A program made the position numbers and the translations under genes. A model generated the notes under the pieces. The model saw nothing but the letters and a program-made list of their open reading frames with translations. It was not told the DNA's origin and searched no databases. From Opitutaceae bacterium (lineage in GTDB: Bacteria > Verrucomicrobiota > Verrucomicrobiia > Opitutales > Opitutaceae): a DNA stretch of 64,000 nucleotides. Positions 6,805 to 15,823 of the stretch are shown here, in pieces. Position 1 is the first letter of the stretch. Every line of letters starts with the position of its first letter. Where the stretch lies: NCBI GenBank assembly GCA_028281165.1, contig JANQKI010000217.1:60475-124474 (forward strand), written 5' to 3'.

Positions 6805-9477
6805 ATGCAGAGAATAAAAAACTGGATACGGTTCAAAACTGACGCGTCTATAAAAAGAGCCAGTCGAGAGGAGGACTTGAAGGACGAATTCGAAGCCCAT
6901 CTTTCTTTAATCATCGAGGATCGGATGGCCGAAGGCATGACTTATGATCAAGCCCGTCGCGAAGCGCTTAAGGAGTTTGGCAATGTTGATTTAGCCAAGG
7001 AAACCTGTCGAGACATCTGGGGATTTGCGGCGCTTCAGGCGTTGGGACGATCCCTCAAGGCAGGGCTGAAACAGATTTTCAAGTTTCCCATGCACAGCTC
7101 TTTCATTCTGCTTATTCTCGTTTTTACTATTGGCTTCAATGCATCGATTTACAGTGGCATATTGGATTATCTGATTCGGCCATTTAACTATCCTGAATCG
7201 GATCGCGTGGTTGTTATCGGCAAAAAATGGAAGACGTCTGGCAATAGCGTTAGTACGATTTCTAGTATTGATTTTCTGGATATTGAAAAGCGGCAGAATT
7301 CCTTCGAGTCGATCGGCTTTACTGACAGTCATGCTGCCGATGTGCGAGTTTCAGGCAATCCTCGATTTAGAAGCTTCTCCTACATTACGCCAGGGATATG
7401 GAACGTTACCGAGATCAACCCAATCATGGGAAGAGTCTTTAGCGAAACCGATGTGGCCGAGCAAAACAAGGTCGTCGTCATTTCCCATGCTCTATGGAAA
7501 AGCGAATTTACGCCCAAACAAAACGTTATCGGTCAGATCCTGCACATAAACGGAGAGCCTCATGAGATCATTGGCGTTATGCCAAAGGAATTCAGCGTAT
7601 TGTTCAATGCGGATACCTTTTGGCTTCCCAAGATATTCAGCGAGTATGAACGATCCGAAAAAAGCCGAGGACGCAATAGCAATTATATTTTGGCTCGTCT
7701 CGCGGAGGATGTATCTCTGTTTAAAGCGCGCCAGGAACTGACTACGCTATACGAACGTTTCTTAGAGCTCCATCCGAAAAAACGAGACTGGTCGAAACGA
7801 TCTGGCGAATCTTATGGCGCGACTATAGCCAAAGACATGTTGCCCGATTCTAATCCAGCTTTGATTCCACTGTTCGTCGGACTGCAGGGAGCTGGGATTT
7901 TACTCCTACTCGTGGGGTGCATGAATATGTCGAGTCTGATGCTTGCTAAAGGGGTCTCTCGGCTTCCTGAGTTGAGTCTTAGGCGATCTCTTGGAGCAAG
8001 CAGGACGCGGATCCTCTCTCAGCTTGTCTCGGAAAACATCATTCTCTTCGTTTTTGGAGCTTTCGGGAGTTTTGTTCTGGCCTACTGGCTTAACGTGATC
8101 TTCGATTCCGATTGGCTGGGTCCTAAGCCTCCTATTGGCAACTACAAAGGACTCAATTACGAGGTGATGCTCGCCAGCCTCGGTGCGATTTTTTTAGCCA
8201 TGCTGTTATCCTCGTCCCTTCCTGCATTTCTCATGTCAAAAAAGTCCCTCTATCAGACAATGGGTAATGCTCGTAGCATTGGAACGCAAAGTGTATCCAA
8301 AAATAGAATGCAAAACTTTCTGGTTACGGGACAGATTGGATTGACGTGTATCCTGGTCCTGATGAGCGGGCTTTTCTATTACAATATCTCCAAAACCACA
8401 AGTCGGGATTTCGGCATAGAAATTGAAAATAGATTGGGCATCCAACTCACGCTCCCAAAGTATCGCTATGGGGATTCTCAAAAGTCCTATGACTATCAAG
8501 AGAGTCTTGTGGAAAACCTTCTCCAGTTGCCGAACGTCGTTAATGCCGGCATATCCTCGACGCGGATACCGCTACAAATTGATGGCATCAGCAACACTAG
8601 TTTTAAGATAAAAGGCTATCAGCTCGATGCTGATAGAGAGTACATACGTTGCAATTGGTATCGCATCCAGCATAGCTTTTTCGATACCATGGGCGTTTCC
8701 CTATTGCGTGGTCGTTTGTTTAATGAAACGGATACAAAAGATTCAGCTCAAGTGGCGATCGTCAGCCAGAGCGCGATGGAATATTTTGAGGGATTTGAAA
8801 TAGTGGGCTCCGTACTGCAGCTAGATGGTAAAGAGTATCTGATCGTTGGCGTCGTCGAAGATACGCGTGATTATACCTTTATGGCTAATGAGCCGGAGCA
8901 CACCGTCTTCCTCCCTCATCGTCAGGGACCGGGCAATGGTTATCGGTCTAATATTTTAGTGCATTATCGAGGCCCTGAAAAGTTGATTGGGAGCGAGATA
9001 GCGAAGACTCTCGGACGAATCGACCCAGAACTTGAATACAAAATCATTCCTATGTGGAAATCGTTAAACGATGCTATGGTGATGCAGCGCGCTCCTATGA
9101 TCTATGCCAGTCTTGTCGCCATAGTCTCGCTGCTTCTGGCTAGTTGCGGCTTGTATGGATTAATATCCTATGTCACGGAGCAGCGAAAGCAGGAGTTTGG
9201 CATTCGCAAAGCGGTGGGGGCGTCGAACACGAATATTCTGTCGAGAGTTGTGAAATGGGGAATTCCTAAGATCGTATTAGGATTGATTGGAGGAGCTATT
9301 CTCTGCGCTTTTGGAGCCATTTCTATGCAGGCTCTGTTAACGGAAACGAGTCCTTATCAGCCTGAAGTCTACATCGTTGTCTTGTCTATTCTTTCAGCCA
9401 TTTGCGTAATGGCCATCTTCATTCCTGCCATAAAAGCGAGCAACGCGAATCCTATCGATTCTATACGGTGTGACTAG
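6805..9477 (+). CDS. MacB/FtsX-type ABC permease, Acidobacterial duplicated orphan permease (ADOP) family
   Basis: This 890-residue inner-membrane protein has a cytoplasmic prefix (residues 1-75, with a DEFEAHLSL region and a typical EGMTYDQARREALKEFGN turn). Two tandem MacB/FtsX units follow. Unit one has a membrane helix near 95-120, a periplasmic core, and three helices near 355-480. Unit two repeats the plan from about 505, ending with helices around 765-885. The sentence-like QEFGIRKAVGAS in unit two mirrors LSLRRSLGAS in unit one, showing the internal duplication. No ATPase subunit is adjacent, as is normal for ADOP proteins. Substrate unknown; export or envelope stress response is plausible. 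Confidence 0.88.
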   Translation: MQRIKNWIRFKTDASIKRASREEDLKDEFEAHLSLIIEDRMAEGMTYDQARREALKEFGNVDLAKETCRDIWGFAALQALGRSLKAGLKQIFKFPMHSSFILLILVFTIGFNASIYSGILDYLIRPFNYPESDRVVVIGKKWKTSGNSVSTISSIDFLDIEKRQNSFESIGFTDSHAADVRVSGNPRFRSFSYITPGIWNVTEINPIMGRVFSETDVAEQNKVVVISHALWKSEFTPKQNVIGQILHINGEPHEIIGVMPKEFSVLFNADTFWLPKIFSEYERSEKSRGRNSNYILARLAEDVSLFKARQELTTLYERFLELHPKKRDWSKRSGESYGATIAKDMLPDSNPALIPLFVGLQGAGILLLLVGCMNMSSLMLAKGVSRLPELSLRRSLGASRTRILSQLVSENIILFVFGAFGSFVLAYWLNVIFDSDWLGPKPPIGNYKGLNYEVMLASLGAIFLAMLLSSSLPAFLMSKKSLYQTMGNARSIGTQSVSKNRMQNFLVTGQIGLTCILVLMSGLFYYNISKTTSRDFGIEIENRLGIQLTLPKYRYGDSQKSYDYQESLVENLLQLPNVVNAGISSTRIPLQIDGISNTSFKIKGYQLDADREYIRCNWYRIQHSFFDTMGVSLLRGRLFNETDTKDSAQVAIVSQSAMEYFEGFEIVGSVLQLDGKEYLIVGVVEDTRDYTFMANEPEHTVFLPHRQGPGNGYRSNILVHYRGPEKLIGSEIAKTLGRIDPELEYKIIPMWKSLNDAMVMQRAPMIYASLVAIVSLLLASCGLYGLISYVTEQRKQEFGIRKAVGASNTNILSRVVKWGIPKIVLGLIGGAILCAFGAISMQALLTETSPYQPEVYIVVLSILSAICVMAIFIPAIKASNANPIDSIRCD

Positions 9478-9611
9478 GCCTATCCGATCTCTCTTATTAG
9501 GTCTTAAGGTTTCCGTTAAACTAGCCTGTTGAAACGCTGATTTTTCTCGTTGGCACTGCATGTGCTCCCTATTGTTTGAGCTCCTGTTGCTCAAATTAAA
9601 CCATTTGCGTC

Positions 9612-10799
9612 ATGAGAATAGAAATTCCCCGAGAGTGTGAACGGATCGGATCCTTGCAGATTTACGGTTTGCAGAAGGTCTACGAATTAGATGGAGGCGA
9701 GGGCTCTCATGAGCACGACTCCGTTATTGAGCGAATTCCCTCTGAAGTCCTCTACGACCGGATGCGTGAGATGGCTATTATCGTTCCAGTTAAAAGCGAA
9801 CGCTTGAAACTGATCGAGGGCGTCTTGGTAGGCATCCCAAGCCCCTGCCAAGTCATTGTTGTTTCAAACAGCCCTCGTGGACCGGTCGATCGCTTCAACC
9901 TTGAGAAGGAGGCTCTGGAAAACTACGCCAAGTTTACTGGCAAGAAGATACTAGTTGTGCATCAGAAGGATCCTGGCTTGGCCAAGGCTTTTGCGGATGC
10001 TGGGTACTCGGAGCTTCTGGACGAGACGGGTGTCGTTCGTTCCGGCAAAGCCGAGGGTATGATCGTGGGTACGCTTTTGGCGAAATGGCTTGGGAAGAAG
10101 TATTTGGGATTTGTAGACAGCGACAATTACTTTCCAGGCGCTGTTTTGGAGTACGTTCATGAATACGCGGCTGGCTTTGCCATGAACGATACCGCTAATA
10201 CTTTTGTTCGGATCTCCTGGCACTCCAAGCCGAAGATCATGGAGAGTAGCATCTTCTTTGCTAAATGGGGACGCAGCTCCGTTAATTCGAACATGATGCT
10301 TAATCGTCTGCTGACCAATTTCAGTGGCTTTGAAACCGAGATTGTTAAAACGGGTAATGCCGGCGAGCATGCCCTCACCGTTGACCTGGCATTGAAACTT
10401 GAATACGCGGCTGGCTATGCGGTCGAGACACACCACTTTATCAACTTGCTGGAGAAATATGGCGGTCTACTTCAAGAGCACGATGATGAGGCTATAAGCG
10501 AGAAAGTGACCATTTGCCAAATTGAATCGAGGAACCCTCATATGCATGAATCGAAGGGAGACGATCATGTTGAAGACATGATAGATGCTTCCCTCTCTGT
10601 TATTTACCATTCCAAGGTTTGTCCCGAACTCTTGAAGCGAGAGATAATGGAAAATGTACGTTCGCGGCGGGGAGACGAGGCTCCCAAGGAAATCGCCCCT
10701 GTCAAAATGTATCCCTCCTTGTCTAAAATCGACATGGATACCTTCCTGGCGAGCTGCGACGAAGCTCTTAATTTCAATTTGGTTTCCGTCAGAACCTAG
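9612..10799 (+). CDS. mpgS: Mannosyl-3-phosphoglycerate synthase
   Basis: This 395-residue GT55 glycosyltransferase joins GDP-mannose to D-3-phosphoglycerate, giving mannosyl-3-phosphoglycerate. The GT-A core begins with MAIIVPVKSE. SGKAEGM (144-150) and the metal-binding DSDN (169-172) are conserved family motifs, followed by VRISWHSKPK. The matching phosphatase is 43 bases downstream. Together they make mannosylglycerate, a compatible solute linked to salt and heat stress. A small hairpin (TTTGAGC / GCTCAAA) at 9575-9595 lies just before the start. GDP-mannose is shared with gmd/fcl upstream. Confidence 0.95.
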   Translation: MRIEIPRECERIGSLQIYGLQKVYELDGGEGSHEHDSVIERIPSEVLYDRMREMAIIVPVKSERLKLIEGVLVGIPSPCQVIVVSNSPRGPVDRFNLEKEALENYAKFTGKKILVVHQKDPGLAKAFADAGYSELLDETGVVRSGKAEGMIVGTLLAKWLGKKYLGFVDSDNYFPGAVLEYVHEYAAGFAMNDTANTFVRISWHSKPKIMESSIFFAKWGRSSVNSNMMLNRLLTNFSGFETEIVKTGNAGEHALTVDLALKLEYAAGYAVETHHFINLLEKYGGLLQEHDDEAISEKVTICQIESRNPHMHESKGDDHVEDMIDASLSVIYHSKVCPELLKREIMENVRSRRGDEAPKEIAPVKMYPSLSKIDMDTFLASCDEALNFNLVSVRT

Positions 10800-10842
10800 A
10801 TTTAGGATTGAGGCTATTCAATAGCCTGAAACCATTCAGCTT

Positions 10843-11694
10843 ATGAGCCCTGAAGAGCTAGAGCATGCTGAATGTCGTTCCATCATTTTCACCGATCTCG
10901 ATGGGACTCTTATCGATTTCGAGACATATTCTCCTGCTATCTCGGCTCCCTATGTTCAGCGGCTAGTCGAAGACGGTGTTCCGCTCGTTTTCTGTTCGTC
11001 AAAGACACTGGCTGAGCAGCGAGCTTTAATGGAGGAAATGGAGATTGCGACACCGTGCATTGTGGAGAATGGAAGTGGGATCTTCCTTCCGGAAGCGTTT
11101 CACATCCTTGAAGGAGAACCGAGTCGGGAACTCTCGGGAGGCGATCGAATCGTTGCACTAGGTGTAGCGGCAACTGAAATACAAAACCATGTGCGAGAGG
11201 TTTCGCGAGAGTTTGGTATCGATTTGCGTCCTTATTCCTCAATGACAGTAGAGGAAGTAGCTGAAGTCACAGGTCTAAGCGAAGAGGCGGCTGCCAGAGC
11301 TCGAAAGCGAGACTTCAGCGAGACGCTTACTGCTTCTCTCTCGGAAGCCGAATGGATCGAGATCGGTGCCGCTTTCGAAGCGGTTGGTCTGCGATGTCTC
11401 TGCGGTGGACGCTTTTACACTGTCACGTCTCGGGATTGTAATAAGGGCAAGGCTTTGGTCAAAATAGTCGAGTCTTATAAATCTGAATACGGAATTAATT
11501 GGCAATCGGTCGGCATCGGAGATAGCGCCAATGACTACGATATGCTTAAAGTAGTCAATAAAGCTTATCTCGTACAGCAGTTGGATGGAGATTGGAAGAA
11601 GATGGATCTCCCCAACCTGAAAAAGATTTCCGGTATCGGCCCAAAGGGATGGATTTTGGCAGTGGAAGATGCGCTTGGCTCTTTACCATATTAA
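10843..11694 (+). CDS. mpgP: Mannosyl-3-phosphoglycerate phosphatase (HAD family)
   Basis: This 283-residue HAD hydrolase of the Cof/MPGP type removes phosphate from mannosyl-3-phosphoglycerate to give mannosylglycerate. The nucleophile motif FTDLDGTL contains D18 and D20. Motif II is FCSSKTLAEQ and motif IV is GIGDSANDYDML. The cap domain carries an alpha-helical segment rich in Glu and Ala (EEVAEVTGLSEEAAARA). Its assignment rests on these motifs and on the adjoining synthase. It probably forms a two-gene operon with mpgS. Confidence 0.93.
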   Translation: MSPEELEHAECRSIIFTDLDGTLIDFETYSPAISAPYVQRLVEDGVPLVFCSSKTLAEQRALMEEMEIATPCIVENGSGIFLPEAFHILEGEPSRELSGGDRIVALGVAATEIQNHVREVSREFGIDLRPYSSMTVEEVAEVTGLSEEAAARARKRDFSETLTASLSEAEWIEIGAAFEAVGLRCLCGGRFYTVTSRDCNKGKALVKIVESYKSEYGINWQSVGIGDSANDYDMLKVVNKAYLVQQLDGDWKKMDLPNLKKISGIGPKGWILAVEDALGSLPY

Positions 11695-11773
11695 AGGCTG
11701 AACACTGTTAGGGAAAACATTTTCAAAGAGTTTTTGCTGAGCTTTTTCTACTCTAATTTACCTCTATAATCAA

Positions 11774-12670
11774 TCAATGGAGTTTCCATTTTGTCGATAC
11801 AACTGTGTTGCAGGTGCCTATGGTATTGTTTCCAAAATCGACGCTGAGCTCTATGGGCGCATCTCCGGGCCCCAGGTATTTAGCCAAGTCCCAAAAACTG
11901 AAAGTGGCAGTTGGATTAGGGTTCTTCTTTGATTTCGCCTCTACTGATACTGGGTGGATTTGTTCAGGCAGTTCATAATCAAATATTCTTTCGATAGAGA
12001 TATCTGATCGCTGTAGACTTCTACCTTTTTGATTTTCGGGTAATGAAATCTCAAGCTGGAAATCGCGATGCTCTTTACCCTTGTTGAATTTGATCTTTTT
12101 AGGGTGCTTTTTGAAATCCGCTACCAAATTTACTTGGGTTCTAGTTGCCTGACTCTCCGAGTTTTCAAATTTATCCAAATCGATTTCTACATCTTCCGCG
12201 ATTTCCAGGTCGTATTCTGTATCCAAAAGAATTCCCGCCGCTCGCCCTTTTGTTACGAAGCCTAGTACGCCCCAAATAACCACATTTCTAACGACAGCTC
12301 CTGTCCTCGTTCTTCCCTCGCTTCCAAGTTGGTGTTGTTCTAACCTAATCGTTTGTCCATCGACGGCCTTAACATCCTTGGCGAAAATTAGGATTTCACC
12401 TGCTTTGCCCACCATTTTCTGTTTCTTTGAAGAGGCAACTTGGCCTCGAACGAAACTACCCCTGGCGATCGCAGTTTTGTTCCCAATCTTCACGTCTTCC
12501 AGGACTTCGAAGTGAACTTTATCGCCTGGATGATCGATGCTTCCATTTACGTTTTGAACGAGTCTGACGGGTACATTCGTGCCTGCTCTAAGAGTGGCGG
12601 TTTCGCTGTAGCAAATCGATGAGTATGAAGCGATTGCGACTGCCAATGCAAAAATAGGGGTAATTTTCAT
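11774..12670 (-). CDS. Secreted protein of unknown function with a TrbI/VirB10-like surface motif
   Basis: The start is placed at the ATG at 12670 (298 residues); an in-frame TTG six codons upstream is less likely. Residues 1-22 form a signal peptide ending SSICYS-ETA. The first domain (AGTNVPVRLVQNVNGSI, then GDKVHFEVLEDVKIG and ARGSFVRGQV) recalls beta-barrel domains of exported Acidobacteria proteins and VirB10/TrbI-like folds, but this is only a resemblance. A hydrophobic glycine-rich stretch (VVIWGVLGFV) follows. The C-terminal half is novel to me. Convergent with mpgP; promoter region has a 9-base palindrome at 12697-12719. Confidence 0.65.
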   Translation of the reverse strand: MKITPIFALAVAIASYSSICYSETATLRAGTNVPVRLVQNVNGSIDHPGDKVHFEVLEDVKIGNKTAIARGSFVRGQVASSKKQKMVGKAGEILIFAKDVKAVDGQTIRLEQHQLGSEGRTRTGAVVRNVVIWGVLGFVTKGRAAGILLDTEYDLEIAEDVEIDLDKFENSESQATRTQVNLVADFKKHPKKIKFNKGKEHRDFQLEISLPENQKGRSLQRSDISIERIFDYELPEQIHPVSVEAKSKKNPNPTATFSFWDLAKYLGPGDAPIELSVDFGNNTIGTCNTVVSTKWKLH

Positions 12671-12985
12671 TTTAAATAAATTTTCCAAAGGGGATCAATA
12701 AATGAAATGATCATTTATTTTAGTGCAATGATTATTTCTAAATGAGGAAAAATTCTTCTCGAATTAGTCTATTTTAACTCAAGGCTCTTAAATTATTCCT
12801 CTTCGATAATCTCAGCTGAAGGACTGCATATCTTAGGTTTGCGAACGATAAATAGTATTGTATTCAAATTATGGATTGATATCCTCTACTTTGAGGGAGT
12901 TTCCTTGCGTCTATCTAGTGTGACTTGAAAATAGCTCTATCCCAGTCTTGATCTCGGCTTTGGAATTTCTCATTTTGCCGGGCTT
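12671..12985. other. Divergent intergenic region upstream of prfB
   Basis: This A+T-rich spacer separates the secreted-protein gene from prfB. It contains the palindrome AATAAATGA / TCATTTATT at 12697-12719 (5-base centre), a candidate operator for the minus-strand gene. I could not assign the prfB promoter, although the sequence near 12855-12900 is A+T-rich enough. No other gene is visible. Confidence 0.45.
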
Positions 12986-14129
12986 ATGATCAAGCCGGAG
13001 ACCAAGACACTACACGAAGAGATAGAGAAGAGAGCTGGATACTTGTGGAGGTATCTTTGACGTCGACGGCAAGCGTTCTGAAATAGATTCCCTTGAGGAG
13101 CAGATGGCTGCGGATGGTTTTTGGGACGACCAAAAAGCTGCCCAAGCGGTCATAGCTTCTGCCAATCAGCTCAAGCAGGTGGTCAATGGCATGCAGGCGT
13201 TCCAGACTAAGCTAGAGGACGCCAAGGCTATGGAAGAACTCCTCGAAGAGGAGGGCTTCGACGAAAATTCCGATGAAGCCAACGATCTTCATGAATCGGC
13301 CGAGGCTTTGAAGATCGAGTTGGATGATCTTGAGATCCAGTGCTATCTGAACAAGCCGCATGACAGCTGTAACGCCTTGCTGAGTGTCAATGCTGGCGCT
13401 GGCGGAACGGAATCCTGTGATTGGGCGGACATGCTGTTTCGCATGTACACGCGTTGGGCAGAGCGTCGTGGATTCAAAACGGAAATTGTCGACATTTTGC
13501 CTGGGGAAGAGGCAGGTCTTTCCAAAGTGACGATTCGAATCGAAGGGCAAAACGCGTTTGGCTACGCCAACGCAGAACGTGGGGTGCATCGCCTTGTGCG
13601 GATTAGCCCTTTTGATTCCAACAAGCGGCGCCACACTTCTTTCTGCGCGGTCGACGTGGTTGCTGAAATCGAAGACGACATCGACCTTGAGATTGATGAA
13701 AAAGACCTTCGTGAAGACACTTATCGCTCCAGCGGCAAGGGGGGGCAGCATGTGAATAAGACTGACTCTGCGGTGCGTTTGACGCATATCCCGACCGGCA
13801 TTGTGGCGGCTTGTCAATCCGAGCGATCGCAGCATAAGAATCGAGCCAATGCCATGAAGATGCTTAAGGCTCGTTTGTATGAAAAATTTGAGGACGAAAA
13901 GCGTTCCGAGCTAGAAAAATTTTATGGCGAGAAGGGAGAAATCGGCTGGGGCAACCAGATCCGCAGTTACGTTTTTCAACCCTATCAAATGGTTAAGGAT
14001 CTCCGCACAGGTGTAGAGACTGGAAACATTCAAGCCGTTATGGATGGGGACATTGATCGATTCGTGAATGCCTGGCTGCGAGCGGGCTCTCCGCGTCACC
14101 GCAATAAGGATATTCAGATTGAAGAATGA
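12986..14129 (+). CDS. prfB: Peptide chain release factor 2, with programmed +1 frameshift
   Basis: RF2 releases completed peptides at UGA and UAA codons. The gene begins at ATG 12986 and reads 24 codons to an in-frame TGA at 13058-13060; a +1 shift at CTT (13055-13057) continues in the long frame to 14129, giving 380 residues. The SPF peptide-anticodon lies in [11 protein letters not shown], and the catalytic GGQ loop in [12 protein letters not shown]. An annotation starting at 13104 would drop the N-terminus. Low RF2 levels favour the shift, so expression is autoregulated, as known from E. coli. A repeat element follows the stop directly. Confidence 0.95.
13046..13061 (+). promoter_or_regulatory. 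RF2 +1 programmed frameshift site
   Basis: TGGAGGTATCTTTGAC contains an internal Shine-Dalgarno-like GGAGG three bases before CTT-TGA-C. This is the same arrangement as the E. coli site, and translation in the shifted frame joins seamlessly to RF2. Confidence 0.95.
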
Positions 14130-14130
14130 T

Positions 14131-14234
14131 TGTAGGTCTTGGGTTTTTGGTATTCGGTATTTGGTTTTCCCCAATGGCATTTCATTTCAAGCTTAACGCC
14201 CAAAAACCAACACCCAATACCTAAAACCTAGACC
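14131..14234. repeat. Degenerate inverted repeat without gene (copy B)
   Basis: A left G/T-rich arm (TAGGTCTTGGGTTTTTGG and onward, 14133-14174) and a right A/C-rich arm (CCCAAAAACCAACACCC and onward, 14199-14230) can pair across a short centre; GGTTTTTGG and CCAAAAACC are exact complements. It starts one base after the prfB stop and ends a few bases before the next ATG. It resembles the arms around the four-helix-bundle gene at 4951. Confidence 0.6.
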
Positions 14235-14236
14235 AC

Positions 14237-15646
14237 ATGGAACTCGCGACATTACAGGAGGCTTTTTCGAGCCAAGAGCTTTTCGAAGGGAAATCGTGGC
14301 GGATTTCTCCCGAGGCTTGGCCTTTGTCGCCCGGTCAAGTTGAGGAGCTTAGGCTAATCGGGCAGGCGAGTCTGGAATTTTACAAAGCCATGGAAACGCT
14401 TTACTCGCGGTCCGCCGCGGGACGAAAAATTCTTAGAAACAAGGAACTGTATACTCCATGGGTGGCGGACTATTTGGAACGAGGAAAGCCGAAGAAACTC
14501 GTTGAACTAAGCTTAAGCAAGCGTTTCAAGGGAAAGCTGCCCTGCGTGATCCGTCCTGATCTTTTGGTGACAGAAAATGGCTTTGCATTGACCGAACTGG
14601 ATTCCGTCCCTGGCGGTATTGGTCTCACTGCGTATTTAAATCAATTATACGAAAGCAGCTCTCAATCTCCTATTCTGGGAGGCGACAGTGGTATGGAGGA
14701 AAGTTTCTACGAGAAACTAGCTGCGCTCTCTCCCGAAAAGAATTTGCCGGTAATCGCGTTAGTCGTTAGCGAAGAAGCTGCTACCTACAAGCCTGAGATG
14801 GATTGGCTTGCCGAACGATTACAGATGCGGGGCCACCGTGTGTTCTCGCTTTGGACCGATCAGGTTTTTCCGTTAGGCGGGGCCGTCTATTTCGATATCG
14901 ATGGCAATCCCGAAAAGATCGATATCGTTTATCGTTTCTACGAACTCTTCGATCTTGAGAATATCAACACCTCGGACTTCATTATCGAAGCGTGGGAAAA
15001 TGGAGAGATCGCTCTTACGCCGCCTTTGCGTCCCTTTTTCGAAGAAAAGCTCGGTTTGGCTCTTTTTCACCATCACTTGTTGCACGAATTCTGGAAAGAA
15101 AACCTCTCTAAGGCATCGATTCGTGTCCTGAAGAAATTGATACCGCATTCCTGGATTGTCGATCCGACCCCACTACCTCCCGGAGCGATCTTGGACGGAC
15201 CTCTGGCTCACGGACGCCATCTTCATAGCTGGCTAGACTTGGCAGATGCGACGCAAAAGGAGCGCAACCTTGTATTGAAAATTTCAGGATTCCACGAAAC
15301 GTCTTGGGGATCGCGTAGCGTGGTTATCGGTAATGATGTGCCGAGGGAGGACTGGCGAGAGGCGCTGGAATCAGCTTGTTCCATGGCGTCGACGCATCCG
15401 CATGTGATTCAAGAATTTAAAAAATCGATACGCGTGAAGCACCCGATCTATCGGGATTCGGGCGAAGCATACGAAGCGTCGGGACGTTTGCGACTGAATC
15501 CCTATTACTTTACTGATGGTGAGTCAGTTGAGCTAACCGGTGTCCTGGCTACCTTCTGTCCGCCCGATAAAAAAATCATCCATGGCATGGAAGATGCGGC
15601 CATGATCCCTTGCTGCCTGCGGGAAGAGGAGTCGGCGATAAATTAG
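14237..15646 (+). CDS. Putative ATP-grasp-type enzyme (glutathionylspermidine-synthase-like)
   Basis: The product has 469 residues and no signal peptide. VIRPDLLVTENGFALTELD followed by SVPGGIGLTA looks like the substrate-binding and metal-binding region of circularly permuted ATP-grasp ligases. NLVLKISGFHETSWGSRSV and HVIQEFKKS recall their ATP-binding strands. I cannot name the reaction: formation of an amide or peptide bond is the family expectation, and no partner gene identifies a substrate. It lies between prfB and smc, separated from prfB by repeat copy B. The fold call is tentative. Confidence 0.5.
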   Translation: MELATLQEAFSSQELFEGKSWRISPEAWPLSPGQVEELRLIGQASLEFYKAMETLYSRSAAGRKILRNKELYTPWVADYLERGKPKKLVELSLSKRFKGKLPCVIRPDLLVTENGFALTELDSVPGGIGLTAYLNQLYESSSQSPILGGDSGMEESFYEKLAALSPEKNLPVIALVVSEEAATYKPEMDWLAERLQMRGHRVFSLWTDQVFPLGGAVYFDIDGNPEKIDIVYRFYELFDLENINTSDFIIEAWENGEIALTPPLRPFFEEKLGLALFHHHLLHEFWKENLSKASIRVLKKLIPHSWIVDPTPLPPGAILDGPLAHGRHLHSWLDLADATQKERNLVLKISGFHETSWGSRSVVIGNDVPREDWREALESACSMASTHPHVIQEFKKSIRVKHPIYRDSGEAYEASGRLRLNPYYFTDGESVELTGVLATFCPPDKKIIHGMEDAAMIPCCLREEESAIN

Positions 15647-15823
15647 GTTAGAGTATCTTCATCTTCTATCCAGTGATGAGCGAGATGAAGAATGAGGAAC
15701 AAGATAGAAGACGAGGGGGCTGCTTATCCCCAAAATTACTCACAGGTTATTTTGCCACTTATTCACATCGGTCTTTTTGAGATTGTCACCGTTCTGCGCC
15801 ACTCTTCATCTTTCCCGCTTTGC

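Noticed and set aside
13212..13835. 207-residue minus-strand frame opposite prfB
   Set aside because: Entirely antisense to the conserved RF2 core; a shadow frame.
13104..14129. prfB as a simple gene starting at 13104
   Set aside because: The classical frameshift site and in-frame extension to 12986 show that the true gene starts upstream.
14131..14234. CRISPR or telomere-like array
   Set aside because: The repeats are degenerate, unspaced and arranged as inverted arms, not as regular direct repeats with spacers.
15692..15823. N-terminal extension of SMC
   Set aside because: The extra 44 residues have no SMC character; the family start [14 protein letters not shown] is at 15824.
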